A DNA stretch of 64,000 bases from Cribrihabitans_A neustonicus (GCF_048820895.1 NZ_JBMERQ010000013.1:6725-70724), one strand, 5' to 3'. Numbered from the stretch's first letter, positions 36,258-48,009 are shown. Notes: generated by a model from the letters alone, not told the origin. Program-made: numbers and translations.

Positions 36258-38057
36258 TTACCCGCCCAGCGCAATGCCTTCCCGGCGCGGATCGGCCGCG
36301 CCCTTCAGACCCTCTTCGCCGATTTCGATGGCATGCAGGCCGGAGGTCAGATCGCGGATGTTCACCTCATAGCCCATTTCCGCAAGCGCCCCTTCCAGCG
36401 CTTCCGCGCTGGTGCCCGCTTCGAGGTCGAAGGTTCCGAAGCGGTTCACCGCATGCGGCAGCGCCAGCGCCTCCTGCAGGTTCAGCCCCCAGTCGGCCCA
36501 GGCCACGATGGATTTTGCCACGTAGCCGATGATCCGGCTGCCGCCCGGTGAGCCGATCGCCAGCACCGGTTCGCCGTCTTTGAGCACAATCGTCGGCGCC
36601 ATCGAGGAGCGCGGCCGCTTGCCCGGCTCCACCCGGTTGGCAATCGGCGCGCCCTCCACATGGGTGCGGAAGGAGAAATCCGTGAGCTCGTTGTTCAGCA
36701 GGAAGCCGCCCGTCATCAGCCGCGAGCCAAAGCCGTTCTCGATCGTCGTCGTCATCGACAGCACGTTGCCGTACTGATCGACGATGGAGATATGCGAGGT
36801 CGAGGGCAGCTCAATCGACTGGTCATCCGCCAGCCGGGGCGCTAGGCCCGCGTGGTCGAACTCCGGCGCGCCCGGCGCCACCTCCGGCAGCGCGTCGTCA
36901 CCGGCCAGCAGTTCCGCCCGCGCCGCCAAGTAATCCGCCGCCACCAGCCCATGCGTTGGCACGGGAACATAGTCGCTGTCGGCGATGTAGCGGCCGCGGT
37001 CGGCAAAGGCCAGGCGCGAGGCATCGCCGATCAGCCGCCAAGCCTCGGCGCTCTCCGCGCCCAGTTCGGCCAGGTCATACTGCCCCAGCATGCCGAGGAT
37101 CTGTCCCACCGAAAGCGCCCCCGAAGACGGAGGCCCCATGCCGCAAGCCTCGAAGGCGCGGTAGGTGACGCAGACGGCCGGGCGCTCCTTCACGTGATAA
37201 AGCGCCAGGTCGGTGGCCGAGAGCACGCCCGCATTGCCCTCCGCGCCGGTTACAGTGTCAACGATCTTAGCCGCCAGCGGGCCGGTATAGAACGCCTTCG
37301 CGCCCTCCTCAGCCAGGGCGCGCAGGGTGGCGGCATACTCCGGGTTCTGCAGCGTCGCGCCTTCGGCCAGCGGCGCGCCCCCGGGCAGGAAATAGGCGGC
37401 GGTGGCGGGGAAGCGCCCAAGCCGTTCGGCATCGCCTGCAACCAGCGCGGCAAGGCGGGGCGAGACGGCAAATCCCTCCTCTGCCAGCCGCACCGCAGGT
37501 TCGAACAGCCCCGCCCAGTTGGCCTGCCCCCAGCGACGGTGCGCGGCCTCCATCAGTGCGGGCGTCCCAGGCGTGCCGACCGAGCGGCCGCCCACTACCG
37601 CGTCATAGAACTTCAGCGGCGCGCCGGTCTCATCCTGAAACAGCAGCGGCGTCGCCGCCATTGGCGCGGTCTCGCGCCCATCGAGGGTGGTCAGTTCTCC
37701 GGTCTCGGCGTCATACCAGACCAGAAACGCGCCGCCGCCAAGGCCCGAGGATTGCGGCTCCACCAGGCCCAGCACCGCCTGCACCGCCACCATTGCGTCC
37801 GCCGCTGTGCCGCCGCCGCGCAGAACTTCCGCCCCCGCGGCCACCGCGTGGGGGTTGGCGGCCGCAACCATCCAGTTCTCGGCCTCTACCACGCGGCCTG
37901 CTGCCTTGGCCTCCTGCGCCGCCGCGACTTCTTCCGAGATCGCTGCGATACTGCCCGGTGCCGCACTTTCCGGCGCCACCGCATCGGCGGCCTCCTGCGC
38001 CGTGGCCGGAGCGGATAAGGCGGCACCCAGTGCCAGAACCAGCGTAGAATACCTCAT
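36258..38057 (-). CDS. ggt: Gamma-glutamyltransferase
   Basis: The 599-residue precursor has a signal peptide (MRYSTLVLALGAALSAPATA), so it acts in the periplasm. The self-cleavage site is before the threonine in ELPSTSHISIVDQYG near residue 400. This gives large and small subunits and frees the catalytic Thr. PRSSMAPTIVLKDGEPVLAIGSPGGSRI is the substrate-pocket region. The enzyme removes gamma-glutamyl groups from glutathione and related compounds. The start at 38057 places the signal peptide correctly. It lies between two hydroxyacid-oxidising genes on the same strand. Confidence 0.93.
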   Translation of the reverse strand: MRYSTLVLALGAALSAPATAQEAADAVAPESAAPGSIAAISEEVAAAQEAKAAGRVVEAENWMVAAANPHAVAAGAEVLRGGGTAADAMVAVQAVLGLVEPQSSGLGGGAFLVWYDAETGELTTLDGRETAPMAATPLLFQDETGAPLKFYDAVVGGRSVGTPGTPALMEAAHRRWGQANWAGLFEPAVRLAEEGFAVSPRLAALVAGDAERLGRFPATAAYFLPGGAPLAEGATLQNPEYAATLRALAEEGAKAFYTGPLAAKIVDTVTGAEGNAGVLSATDLALYHVKERPAVCVTYRAFEACGMGPPSSGALSVGQILGMLGQYDLAELGAESAEAWRLIGDASRLAFADRGRYIADSDYVPVPTHGLVAADYLAARAELLAGDDALPEVAPGAPEFDHAGLAPRLADDQSIELPSTSHISIVDQYGNVLSMTTTIENGFGSRLMTGGFLLNNELTDFSFRTHVEGAPIANRVEPGKRPRSSMAPTIVLKDGEPVLAIGSPGGSRIIGYVAKSIVAWADWGLNLQEALALPHAVNRFGTFDLEAGTSAEALEGALAEMGYEVNIRDLTSGLHAIEIGEEGLKGAADPRREGIALGG

Positions 38058-38122
38058 GTAAATCCCTCTCTCTATGCGCAATTGTTCCGTTCCAATCCCG
38101 GCCCGGGCGGGCCAACGGCAGC

Positions 38123-39109
38123 CTAAAGCATCGACGGCACCACCTGATCCGGCGGCCGGTGCCCGTCCTCGAAAGTCTTGATGTTCAACAGCACTTTCTC
38201 GCCCATCTCGATCCGGCCCTCGATGGTGGCCGACCCCATATGCGGCAGCAGCACCACATTGGACAGCTCGCGCAGGCGCGGGTTGATGTCTGTCCCGTGT
38301 TCATAGACGTCCAGCCCGGCGCCCGCGATTTCGCCCGCACGCAGCATCCGGGTCAGCGCATGCTCGTCGATCACCTCCCCGCGCGAAGTATTCACGATCA
38401 CCGCCGAGGGCTTCATCAGCTTAAGCCGCCGCGCGTTCATCAAATGGAAGGTCGAAGGCGTGGATGGGCAGTTGATCGACAGCACGTCCATCCGCGCCAC
38501 CATCTGGTCAAGGCTCTCCCAATAGGTCGCCTCCAGCTGTTCCTCGATCTCGGGGCGCAGGCGGCGGCGGTTGTGGTAATGCACCTGCATGCCGAAGGCA
38601 GCGGCGCGCCGGGCCACCGCCTGGCCGATCCGGCCCATGCCGAGGATGCCGAGCCGCCGCCCGGCAATGCGCCCGCCCAGAAGCGCGGTCGGCGCCCAGC
38701 CCTTCCAGTCGCCGCTCTGCATCACGGCGAGGCCCTCTGGAATGCGGCGCACCACCGCCATGATCAGCGCCATCGTCATGTCGGCGGTGTCATCGGTGAG
38801 CACGCCGGGCGTGTTGGAGACCAGAATGCCCCGCTGACGCGCCGTCGCAACATCGATATGGTCCACCCCGGCGCCGTAATTGGCGATCAGTTTCAGCCGC
38901 TCCCCCGCCTGTCCCAGGAGGCCTGCGTCAATCGTGTCGGTGACCGTGGGCACCAGCACGTCGGCCTCCTTCATCGCCGCCGCCAGCTCGGCTTTGGTCA
39001 TCGGTGTGTCATCCTCACGCAGGCGCACATCAAACAGCTCGCTCAGCCGCGTCTCCACCGGTTCCGGCAACCGTCGCGTCACGACAACACTCAGACGTTC
39101 TCTTGGCAC
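38123..39109 (-). CDS. D-isomer-specific 2-hydroxyacid dehydrogenase (glyoxylate/hydroxypyruvate reductase type)
   Basis: The 328-residue NAD(P)-dependent enzyme has the Rossmann motif GMGRIG at 157-162, the substrate-binding YGAGVDHID near 78 and the catalytic set: Arg in NTSRGEV, Glu in DVYEHG, and His in LLPHMGSAT. It interconverts 2-oxoacids such as glyoxylate or hydroxypyruvate with D-2-hydroxyacids. It may be cotranscribed with ggt and the D-lactate-type flavoprotein downstream. The exact substrate is not set. Confidence 0.88.
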   Translation of the reverse strand: MPRERLSVVVTRRLPEPVETRLSELFDVRLREDDTPMTKAELAAAMKEADVLVPTVTDTIDAGLLGQAGERLKLIANYGAGVDHIDVATARQRGILVSNTPGVLTDDTADMTMALIMAVVRRIPEGLAVMQSGDWKGWAPTALLGGRIAGRRLGILGMGRIGQAVARRAAAFGMQVHYHNRRRLRPEIEEQLEATYWESLDQMVARMDVLSINCPSTPSTFHLMNARRLKLMKPSAVIVNTSRGEVIDEHALTRMLRAGEIAGAGLDVYEHGTDINPRLRELSNVVLLPHMGSATIEGRIEMGEKVLLNIKTFEDGHRPPDQVVPSML

Positions 39110-39271
39110 TTGCGCTCTCCCCTGGTCTTTTCAATTGTTGCGCTTGCGTGGCATCGTGGCGCAGGACGCAGACGGGCACAAGAACCCATGCGCATCTCCC
39201 CTTCAGCGCCGTCTTGTACTGCGGCGGAGGGTCGGGAAATACAGACGGCAAGGCATAGAGGCGGACTGGCA

Positions 39272-39793
39272 GTGAAAAAAGCGGCATTGGCATGGCGCCA
39301 TCTGGCAGCGGCGGCGGTTGCGCTTGTGATGGCCGCGGGTGCGGCCGCCGCGGCGCGGGCGGAAAACCGCGGCCCGGTCACCAACCTGCCGCTGCCCCGT
39401 TTCGTCTCCATGAAGGCCGCGGAGGGCAACGTGCGGCGGGGGCCCTCGCTCACCCACAAAATCGACTGGGTATTCAAGCGCCGCAGTATGCCGCTGGAGA
39501 TTACCGCCGAATACGGCCACTGGCGCCGGGTGCGCGACCGCGACGGCGCCGGCGGCTGGGTCCACTATGCGCTGCTCTCGGGCGTGCGCACCGTGCTGGT
39601 GGAGGAGGACATGCTTACCGTGCACTCCAAACCGGACGCGCGCGCACCGGTGGCCGCCGCTTTCGAGCTGGGCGTGGTGGCCCGGCTCGGCGCCTGCAAC
39701 CCGGATTGGTGCGAGATTTCGGCCGGCGGGTACCGTGGCTGGGCACCCAAGGAGAAGCTCTGGGGCGTGGCCCCGGACGAAGTCCGGGAATAA
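39272..39793 (+). CDS. Secreted SH3-domain protein
   Basis: The 173-residue product begins at GTG 39272 with a basic, hydrophobic signal peptide (VKKAALAWRHLAAAAVALVMAAGAAAAARA). Two bacterial SH3-like repeats follow: FVSMKAAEGNVRRGPSLTHKIDWVF and MLTVHSKPDARAPVAAAFELG. A conserved GYRGWAPKEKLWGV end is typical of alphaproteobacterial SH3 periplasmic proteins. Such domains bind peptidoglycan or peptides; the role here is unknown. It is divergent from the 2-hydroxyacid dehydrogenase gene. Confidence 0.82.
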   Translation: MKKAALAWRHLAAAAVALVMAAGAAAAARAENRGPVTNLPLPRFVSMKAAEGNVRRGPSLTHKIDWVFKRRSMPLEITAEYGHWRRVRDRDGAGGWVHYALLSGVRTVLVEEDMLTVHSKPDARAPVAAAFELGVVARLGACNPDWCEISAGGYRGWAPKEKLWGVAPDEVRE

Positions 39794-40111
39794 CCCCGCG
39801 TCCCGCACCCGCCGCCACTTTCTGGCCGTAAATACCCCGGGGTGAATTGGCCGCAAGGCCAAGAATGGCAGCGCCCCCCTTCCCTTCCTCTCAAGGCCTG
39901 AGCCCCGCAACGCGGCAATCCGCGCGGTGTGAAAGATGCAGGGGGCAATTGCACCCGCGGCAATCGTGTTTTACATGAGGGCCATACCCGATGGCCGCCC
40001 CTGCCGGCCGCCCGGCGCGGGGCCCTGTCCCGCCGCTGGCATGACCTTGGGGCGCAGCGCCGCTACGCAGACATTATCAAAGCCTCCGAACTCGCTGAAA
40101 GGTTGTGGAAC
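39794..40111. promoter_or_regulatory. Upstream region of icd
   Basis: These 318 bases follow the SH3-protein gene and precede icd. They contain the GTATTT motif relative, a small hairpin TTGGCC-GCAA-GGCCAA (39847-39862), and presumably the icd promoter. An open frame extends upstream of the icd ATG but has no family similarity. No gene is recognised. Confidence 0.4.
39819..39842 (-). repeat. Diverged relative of the GTATTT intergenic motif
   Basis: On the minus strand this reads CCCCGGGGTATTTACGGCCAG, sharing the GC-rich lead, GGGTATTT and following CCAG with 11017-11035. Similarity is limited, so common origin is only suggested. It lies between the SH3 gene and icd. Confidence 0.25.
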
Positions 40112-42325
<2,214 letters not shown>

Positions 42326-42351
42326 ACGCCAGCGTCTGATCGGAAGCGGAG

Positions 42352-42384
42352 AAACGCCCGGCCATCCCGCCGGGCGTTTTTTTT
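42352..42384 (+). terminator. Rho-independent terminator of icd
   Basis: AAACGCCCGGC (42352-42362) and GCCGGGCGTTT (42369-42379) form an 11-bp perfect stem, followed by more T to 42384. It lies 27 bases after the icd stop codon. Confidence 0.92.
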
Positions 42385-42861
42385 CAAGTGCATGCAGGCC
42401 ATGTCGGTTTGTCATGCTGGAGCAACACACTATTCCCGGATAACGGCAGGCCCTGAACTGCTGGCGCGCTGGGGCAATCCAAACGGGGGCCGCGTCCAAC
42501 CCGTGCTCCGTATCGAGAATGTCCCAGCCTCCCGAACTCGCCACCATGCGGGGCGCGCGCCGGCGATGCGCGGCGGCCTGCCGGCACGATCCACCGATAC
42601 TCCCGGTCCTTCTCCTGATTTGGCAGGCGCCCCCTGTACTGCGAACCGGGAACGGGACCGGCGGAAGACATGCATCCTGCCATGCAAGATCATGCGCCCA
42701 GGGTATGGTTCCCCGAAGGAGCATGATTGCGGGGCAAGCATCTGAGCGCGGGCGCTTTCCGAAAGGACGGCACCAATGCAGTCCCCGCCGATCAGCCCGA
42801 ATGCAAAACGCCCGGGCCAAACCCGGGCGTTTTGGTGTTTTAATAATGGGCCGCCGGAGGA
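42385..42861. other. Non-coding gap between icd and the chemoreceptor gene
   Basis: In these 477 bases the two convergent genes leave only a terminator hairpin at 42805-42833. Open frames exist on both strands but show no known features. The region upstream of the plus-reading hairpin could encode a small RNA, but no promoter was identified. Confidence 0.4.
42805..42840. terminator. Strong hairpin terminator after the chemoreceptor gene
   Basis: AAAACGCCCGGG (42805-42816) and CCCGGGCGTTTT (42822-42833) are perfect 12-bp arms. The minus strand has a T4 end within the stem for the chemoreceptor gene. The plus side continues GGTGTTTT, so either direction could be stopped. Confidence 0.75.
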
Positions 42862-44754
42862 TCAGAAATCTTCCCACAGCGCTTTTGCGGCATTGCCGTT
42901 CGAGGCCGGCACAACCTTGACCGGCTGCACCGCGGCGCTGTTGTTCCAGCCATCGTCGCCGTGGGCGGTCGGCACCGAGGGTGCAGGCGCCGGTTTTGCC
43001 CGCGAAGGAGCCGCGGACATGCCGCTGATTTTGAAGTGCTCGACCAGGCTGGCCAGCTTGGCGGCATCAGATTTCAGCATATGCCCCGCCGCATTGGCTT
43101 CTTCTACCATCGCGGCGTTCTGCTGGGTCACCTGATCGAGCTGTGTCACGCCGGTATTGATTTCGCCGAGGCCGGTGGACTGCTCCGCGGCGCTTTCGGC
43201 GATGCCCGAGACCAGTTTCGAAATATGGCCTACCCGCGCCACGATGCTTTGCAGCGCTTCGCCGGTCTTGCCGACGAGGTCCACCCCGCGCTCCACCTGT
43301 TTCGAGCTGTCGCCAATCAGGGTCTTGATCTCCATCGCCGCGTCGGAAGACCGCTGCGCCAGCGCCCGCACCTCGCTTGCAACAACCGCAAAACCCTTGC
43401 CCGCCTCGCCAGCACGGGCGGCCTCGACGCCTGCGTTCAGCGCCAGCAGGTTGGTCTGAAAGGCAATGTCGTCGATCACACTGATGATTTGCGAGATATG
43501 GGCCGAGCTCTGCTCGATCTCGGTCATCGCCTGCACGGCATTCTGCACCACTTTGCCGCTTTCCTCGGCCTCGGCGCGGGCTTCACCCATTGTGGCCTCG
43601 ACCCCGCGGGCGCCGTCGGCGGCTGACTTGACGCTGGCGGTCAGCTGGTCCAGCGCGGCGGCGGTTTCCTCCAGCGTGGCGGCCTGGCTTTCCGTGCGCT
43701 GCGAAAGGTCATCGGAGGCCTGGCTGATCTCGGCGGCGCCGTTGCTGATGCTGCTGGCCGCGTCGATCACCTGGGAGACCGTATCGCTGAGCCGGCTGGA
43801 GGTGGAATTGAAATCAGCCCGCAGCTGCTCGTATTCCTCCGGGAAGCTTTCGGTAATCCGTGCGGTCAGGTCACCATGAGACAGGGCCGAGAGCTTTCCG
43901 CTCAGCACGCGCACGACCTCGCTCTGCCGTTCATCTTGCTCCCTCTTGGCCTCTTCCAGATCGCGCTGCCGGATCTGGGCCTGGCGGAACACATCCAGAG
44001 TACGCGCCATCTCGCCCAGCTCGCTGCGGGACCAAGTGGCCGGGATGCTGCCTTCGGTATCGCCGTCTGCAAGAGTCAGCATCCGGTCGCGCAGCGCGCC
44101 GAGCGGCCCGGTAACGCTCCGGGTGATGAAGAAGGCGGCAATCGCCAACACCGCAAGGCTGATTGCGAACATGACCAAGGCCTTGGTGCGCATCGCCGCC
44201 ACATCGGCCTCGATATCGGAAATGTAGGCCCCGGTACCGACGATCCAGCCCCAGGGTTTGAAGGCCTGGACATAGCCAATCTTGGCTTCGACGGTGTCGG
44301 AATCCGGCTTCTTGAAGTAGTAAGTCAGCGGCCCCGCACCATCGGCGGCAGCGATCTTCTCCAGCTCGCGGAACACCTTGATGCCGGTCACATCCTCATA
44401 TTCACCTTGGTTGGTGCCATTCCATGCGGGCACGGTCGGGTGCGCCTGCACGACCAGGTCATGATCGAAGACAAACACGTAGCCCGCATCGCCAAAACGC
44501 AGGGCGCTCAGGCGCTCGCGGCCGATGTCACGGGCCTGTTCCGGGGTGAAGCGGCCATCATGAATGCCTGTCTCCAGATCCTGCAGCAGGCTCACTGCCG
44601 CGTCCGTGACGTGGTGGAGTTCCTGGTAACGCATATCGTAAGCGTTCTTGACGGATTGCGACAGCAGCACAGCCGTCAGCGCGGCCGCCATGCCGAGCGC
44701 AAGCGCCGCCAGGGCGTAAATTCGCACGGGAAGACGGTAGAATAGTGCAGGCAT
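42862..44754 (-). CDS. Methyl-accepting chemotaxis protein with Cache sensor
   Basis: The 630-residue transmembrane receptor has TM1 at about 12-31 and a periplasmic single-Cache (sCache_2-like) domain to about 185 (GDAGYVFVFDHDLVVQAHPTVPAWNG, GWIVGTGAYISDIEADV). TM2 is at about 191-212, followed by HAMP segments. The cytoplasmic signalling coil carries the hairpin tip region (VIDDIAFQTNLLALNAGVEAARAGEAGKGFAVVASEVRALAQRSS). It ends AKALWEDF, an aromatic pentapeptide-like tail that can tether CheR/CheB methylation enzymes. sCache_2 receptors often sense small carboxylates; the ligand is unknown. The start has AAAGGA. No other chemotaxis genes are nearby. Confidence 0.92.
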   Translation of the reverse strand: MPALFYRLPVRIYALAALALGMAAALTAVLLSQSVKNAYDMRYQELHHVTDAAVSLLQDLETGIHDGRFTPEQARDIGRERLSALRFGDAGYVFVFDHDLVVQAHPTVPAWNGTNQGEYEDVTGIKVFRELEKIAAADGAGPLTYYFKKPDSDTVEAKIGYVQAFKPWGWIVGTGAYISDIEADVAAMRTKALVMFAISLAVLAIAAFFITRSVTGPLGALRDRMLTLADGDTEGSIPATWSRSELGEMARTLDVFRQAQIRQRDLEEAKREQDERQSEVVRVLSGKLSALSHGDLTARITESFPEEYEQLRADFNSTSSRLSDTVSQVIDAASSISNGAAEISQASDDLSQRTESQAATLEETAAALDQLTASVKSAADGARGVEATMGEARAEAEESGKVVQNAVQAMTEIEQSSAHISQIISVIDDIAFQTNLLALNAGVEAARAGEAGKGFAVVASEVRALAQRSSDAAMEIKTLIGDSSKQVERGVDLVGKTGEALQSIVARVGHISKLVSGIAESAAEQSTGLGEINTGVTQLDQVTQQNAAMVEEANAAGHMLKSDAAKLASLVEHFKISGMSAAPSRAKPAPAPSVPTAHGDDGWNNSAAVQPVKVVPASNGNAAKALWEDF

Positions 44755-44972
44755 TTGAAACAGGTCCTTTCTAAGGGCAGTTCCACATACCGTTAGGCAG
44801 GGAGTCCTAAGAATTCCCTAGCCGCCGCATTTCGCATAAATTCCAGCATATTATTAGCGCCCGTCCAACACCGGGCGCCGCGCTCCGGGCGCAGAAACCG
44901 GGCGTGTCCAGGCGGCAGGCCCCGCCCCTGAAGGCACCCGGCGGCGGGCCGCGATTCGGACGCTGCCATCAT

Positions 44973-44998
44973 AAAAAATGGCCCGCACGGGCGGGACC
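44973..44998 (-). terminator. Terminator of the galactoside operon
   Basis: On the minus strand GGTCCCGC, CCGT, GCGGGCC form a GC-rich stem with one mismatch (44980-44998), followed by ATTTTTTA (44972-44979). It lies about 46 bases after the GH42 gene stop, at the end of the eleven-gene operon. Confidence 0.75.
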
Positions 44999-45044
44999 GC
45001 TCCCGGCGCGCAAACTCCCCCGGCAGCGGCGCCGCCCGCCCGCA

Positions 45045-46961
45045 TCAAAGCGCCGTGCGCGAGACTGACACCGGCGGCAGGCACCGCCCTGCGGCCTCGC
45101 GGGTCTCTGCCGAGTAGTTGAACCAGAAGCACTCCGCACCGGTCCGCCTGACCCGGACGCCCTCTGGCAGATCAAGGCACTCCACTCCGGCCCGCTTCGC
45201 GGCATGGCGCAGCACGGCGGCCAACGCCTCCTGGTCCAGCCAGCCGCACAGATAGATCCTTCGGCCGTCCGCGACAACGGCCGGGCTGCCGTCTTCCAGC
45301 GCCTCGATGACCTCGAATTCGCCCTCCACCGCCTCACGGTAGCCGGTGACCGCGCCGCCGCCTTTCAGAGGCATGGGCATGTCGGGGCGCAGGCTCTCCA
45401 CATGGGTTACCGTCAGGTTCCAGCCGGGCAGAGCCGGCGGCAGTGGCACCGGCGTGCGCATGGTGGCGTCCCGCGCGCCGCTGCGCGGGCCGAGAAGGCA
45501 GAGAGCATCGCTTTTCTGCAACCTCTGCTTCAAGGCATCGCTCATGTGCATCAGACCGGGCGCGGCGATCAGTTTGTAGCCGCTCAGGGCCGCATCGGGG
45601 CGCAGGATGTCGACCGACCAGCCAAGCTTGCGCATCGCGCGGTAGGTCTCAAACACCAGGTCGAAATAGCTGAGCCCGGTGCCATGCGGCTGGATCGACC
45701 AGGCCCAGTCTGCCTCGTAGTCGAAGATCAGCGCCACCTCGGCCTGCACGGGCGCCACCTCCGGGGCGTCCGCCAGTTCGCGTGCGACCTCCATGGCCTC
45801 CGCCAGCCCAGGTGCTGCCACGCTGTCCGGGCGCAAGAGTCCGGCATGCATCTGCTCTTGCGCCATCGGGGCCTGCCGCCAGCGGAAATAGCAAACCGCC
45901 TCCGCACCATGGGCAAAGGCCTCCCAGCTCCACAGCCGCACCATGCCCGGCAGCGGCGCCGGGTTGTGCGGCGCCCAATTCACCGGGCCGGGCTGCTGCT
46001 CCATCACCCACCAGCGGCCGCGGCCCACGGCGCGGTAGAGGTCGTGGTGGAAGGCCTGAAAGTCCGGGTCGCCCTGACGCGCGTAAGCGCGCTGGTGGGC
46101 GGCATCGGACTTGATCCGGTCCTCAAGAAAGCCGAGCGGGTAGCTGTCCCAACTGGCGATATCCAGGTCGTCGCCCACCTTGTAATGGTCGAATTCGGTG
46201 ATCCGGCCCATGTAGTTGTGGGCGATCGGCGCCGCGGAATGGGCACGGATGATCTCAGCCTGAAGCCGGTTGAAAGCCACCACCTGATCCGAGCTGAAGC
46301 GGCGGAAGTCGAGCACGTGGGACGGGTTTGGCTCGGTCACCGTGAGGTTGGGCAGGCCGATCTGGCCGAAGTCATCGTAGTCCATCGACCAGAACACGTT
46401 GCCCCAGGCTTCGTTCAGCGCCTCGATGCCGCTTTTGTTTCCCTGCGCGGGGTAACGGGCCGCGAGCCACTTCTGGAACGCCTGCGCGGCGCTGTCACTG
46501 TAGGAAATCACCGTGTCGTGGCAGCCGTATTCGTTGTCGGTCTGCCAGGCGGCGATATGGGGATTGGTGCCATAGCGCTCGGCCAGAAGGGTCACGATGC
46601 GGGCGCATTCGGCCTTGTAGCCCTCGTGGCTGAAGCAGTAGTGGCGGCGGGAGCCGAACTTGCGCGGCCTGCCCCCGGCATCGACAGCGAGCATGTCCGG
46701 GTGGCGGTCCAGCATCCAGCGCGGCGGCGTCGCGGTGGGCGTGCCCAGCACCACCTTCAGCCCCGCCTGCCCGAGCACCGCAATGGCCTCGTCCAGCCAG
46801 GTAAAGTCATAGGCGCCCGGCTGCGGTTCCAGCCGCGACCAGGCAAACTCGCCGATGCGAACCCAGGTGATTCCGGCTTCAGCCATGCGGCGGGCGTCCT
46901 CCTCCCAGATCCGCCGCGGCCAGTGCTCAGGGTAGTAGCAGGTGCCAAGGGTGCGTTTCAT
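45045..46961 (-). CDS. GH42 beta-galactosidase
   Basis: A 638-residue glycoside hydrolase family 42 enzyme. The N-terminal barrel starts YYPEHWPRRIWEEDARRM. The acid/base glutamate is in WQTDNEYGCHD, and the nucleophile glutamate in VMEQQPGPVNWAPHN, by family pattern. The trimerisation and C-terminal domains follow. There is no signal peptide, so it cuts beta-galactosides in the cytoplasm after uptake. It is the last gene of the galactoside operon, 28 bases after the epimerase gene, and ends near a terminator. Confidence 0.93.
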   Translation of the reverse strand: MKRTLGTCYYPEHWPRRIWEEDARRMAEAGITWVRIGEFAWSRLEPQPGAYDFTWLDEAIAVLGQAGLKVVLGTPTATPPRWMLDRHPDMLAVDAGGRPRKFGSRRHYCFSHEGYKAECARIVTLLAERYGTNPHIAAWQTDNEYGCHDTVISYSDSAAQAFQKWLAARYPAQGNKSGIEALNEAWGNVFWSMDYDDFGQIGLPNLTVTEPNPSHVLDFRRFSSDQVVAFNRLQAEIIRAHSAAPIAHNYMGRITEFDHYKVGDDLDIASWDSYPLGFLEDRIKSDAAHQRAYARQGDPDFQAFHHDLYRAVGRGRWWVMEQQPGPVNWAPHNPAPLPGMVRLWSWEAFAHGAEAVCYFRWRQAPMAQEQMHAGLLRPDSVAAPGLAEAMEVARELADAPEVAPVQAEVALIFDYEADWAWSIQPHGTGLSYFDLVFETYRAMRKLGWSVDILRPDAALSGYKLIAAPGLMHMSDALKQRLQKSDALCLLGPRSGARDATMRTPVPLPPALPGWNLTVTHVESLRPDMPMPLKGGGAVTGYREAVEGEFEVIEALEDGSPAVVADGRRIYLCGWLDQEALAAVLRHAAKRAGVECLDLPEGVRVRRTGAECFWFNYSAETREAAGRCLPPVSVSRTAL

Positions 46962-46988
46962 GATGCCCTCATGTGGTTTTGCAGCCAG

Positions 46989-48002
46989 TCAGCGGCTTGA
47001 GTTGCCCGGTTTGCGGAATCCGTATCTAACCAGGTGCCTGTAAGTCTCGCCCGGCCGCAGGACTGCGCGCGGGAAATTCCGGTGGTTCGGAGCGTCTGGC
47101 CAGGCCTGGGTTTCCAGCGCCAGCCCGGCGCGCGGCCCGCAGCGCCGGCCCTCCAACCCTAGCACACCAGCTGGAGGGAGGTGGTCGCAAGTGTAGGCCT
47201 GAATTCCCGGCGCTGTGGTCTCCACCCGCATTGCGAGCCCGCTCTGCGGTGCATTTAGGACCGCTGCCTCGCGCAGTACTCCCGGCGCCCTGGCGATGCA
47301 GAAGTTGTGATCCAGCCGCCGGCCTCCGATTTCGCGGGGCTTACGGAAATCGAATTCCGTGCCTGCTGCCTTACGGATCTCTCCGGTCGGAATGTTGTCC
47401 TGATCCACCGGCAGGACGGCGGGCGCATCAATCCTCAACAGGTGGCCGGATATCCCGGGGCTGCCATCGAGATTGAAATAGCCATGATGCGCGAACGAGA
47501 CCGGGGTGGGTACGTCCGTGCGGGCAGTAATCTCTATCTCAAGACCACTGGAGGCGGTGAGGGTGAAGGCAGCGCGAACGTCGAGGTTTCCAGGAAATCC
47601 CATGTCCCCGTCCGCCATGCGCAATGATAGGACCACCCGATCCGCGCCCAGATCCTCCAAAGCCCAGATCCGGGAACTTGCGCCCCGCCGCCCGCCATGC
47701 AGGCAGTGCGTGCCGTTCTCGTTGCGGTCCGCCTGGAACGCCCGGCCGTCGATCTCAAACTGCCCGTTTGCGATACGGTTGGAGAACCGGCCCACCAGGC
47801 CGCCGCAATAGGCTAATGGCCCGAGATAGGGCGCGAGGTGATCCGCCCCAAGGACCAGCGGGTGCGGGTGCCCTTCCAGCCGCAGATCCTGCACGGTGGC
47901 GCCGTAGCTCAAGATGCTGGCCATCAGCCCGCCGCCCGCGATGGAGTAACGGTGAACCGCTTCGCCCGATGGCAGGCGGCCAAATTCCGCGGCGCCTTCC
48001 AT
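46989..48002 (-). CDS. galM: Aldose 1-epimerase (galactose mutarotase)
   Basis: The 337-residue protein has the mutarotase catalytic histidine in FAHHGYFNLDG and the catalytic glutamate in LALETQAWPDAPNH. An earlier conserved NRIANGQFEIDG segment binds sugar. It converts beta- to alpha-galactose (or the reverse) released by the galactosidases, feeding the galactose dehydrogenase. It begins eight bases after the lactonase stop, within the minus-strand galactoside operon. Confidence 0.92.
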   Translation of the reverse strand: MEGAAEFGRLPSGEAVHRYSIAGGGLMASILSYGATVQDLRLEGHPHPLVLGADHLAPYLGPLAYCGGLVGRFSNRIANGQFEIDGRAFQADRNENGTHCLHGGRRGASSRIWALEDLGADRVVLSLRMADGDMGFPGNLDVRAAFTLTASSGLEIEITARTDVPTPVSFAHHGYFNLDGSPGISGHLLRIDAPAVLPVDQDNIPTGEIRKAAGTEFDFRKPREIGGRRLDHNFCIARAPGVLREAAVLNAPQSGLAMRVETTAPGIQAYTCDHLPPAGVLGLEGRRCGPRAGLALETQAWPDAPNHRNFPRAVLRPGETYRHLVRYGFRKPGNSSR

Positions 48003-48009
48003 CTCCGCC

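Noticed and set aside
42392..42745. A 117-codon frame between icd and the chemoreceptor gene
   Set aside because: No ribosome site, no family features, and equal-length frames exist on the other strand.
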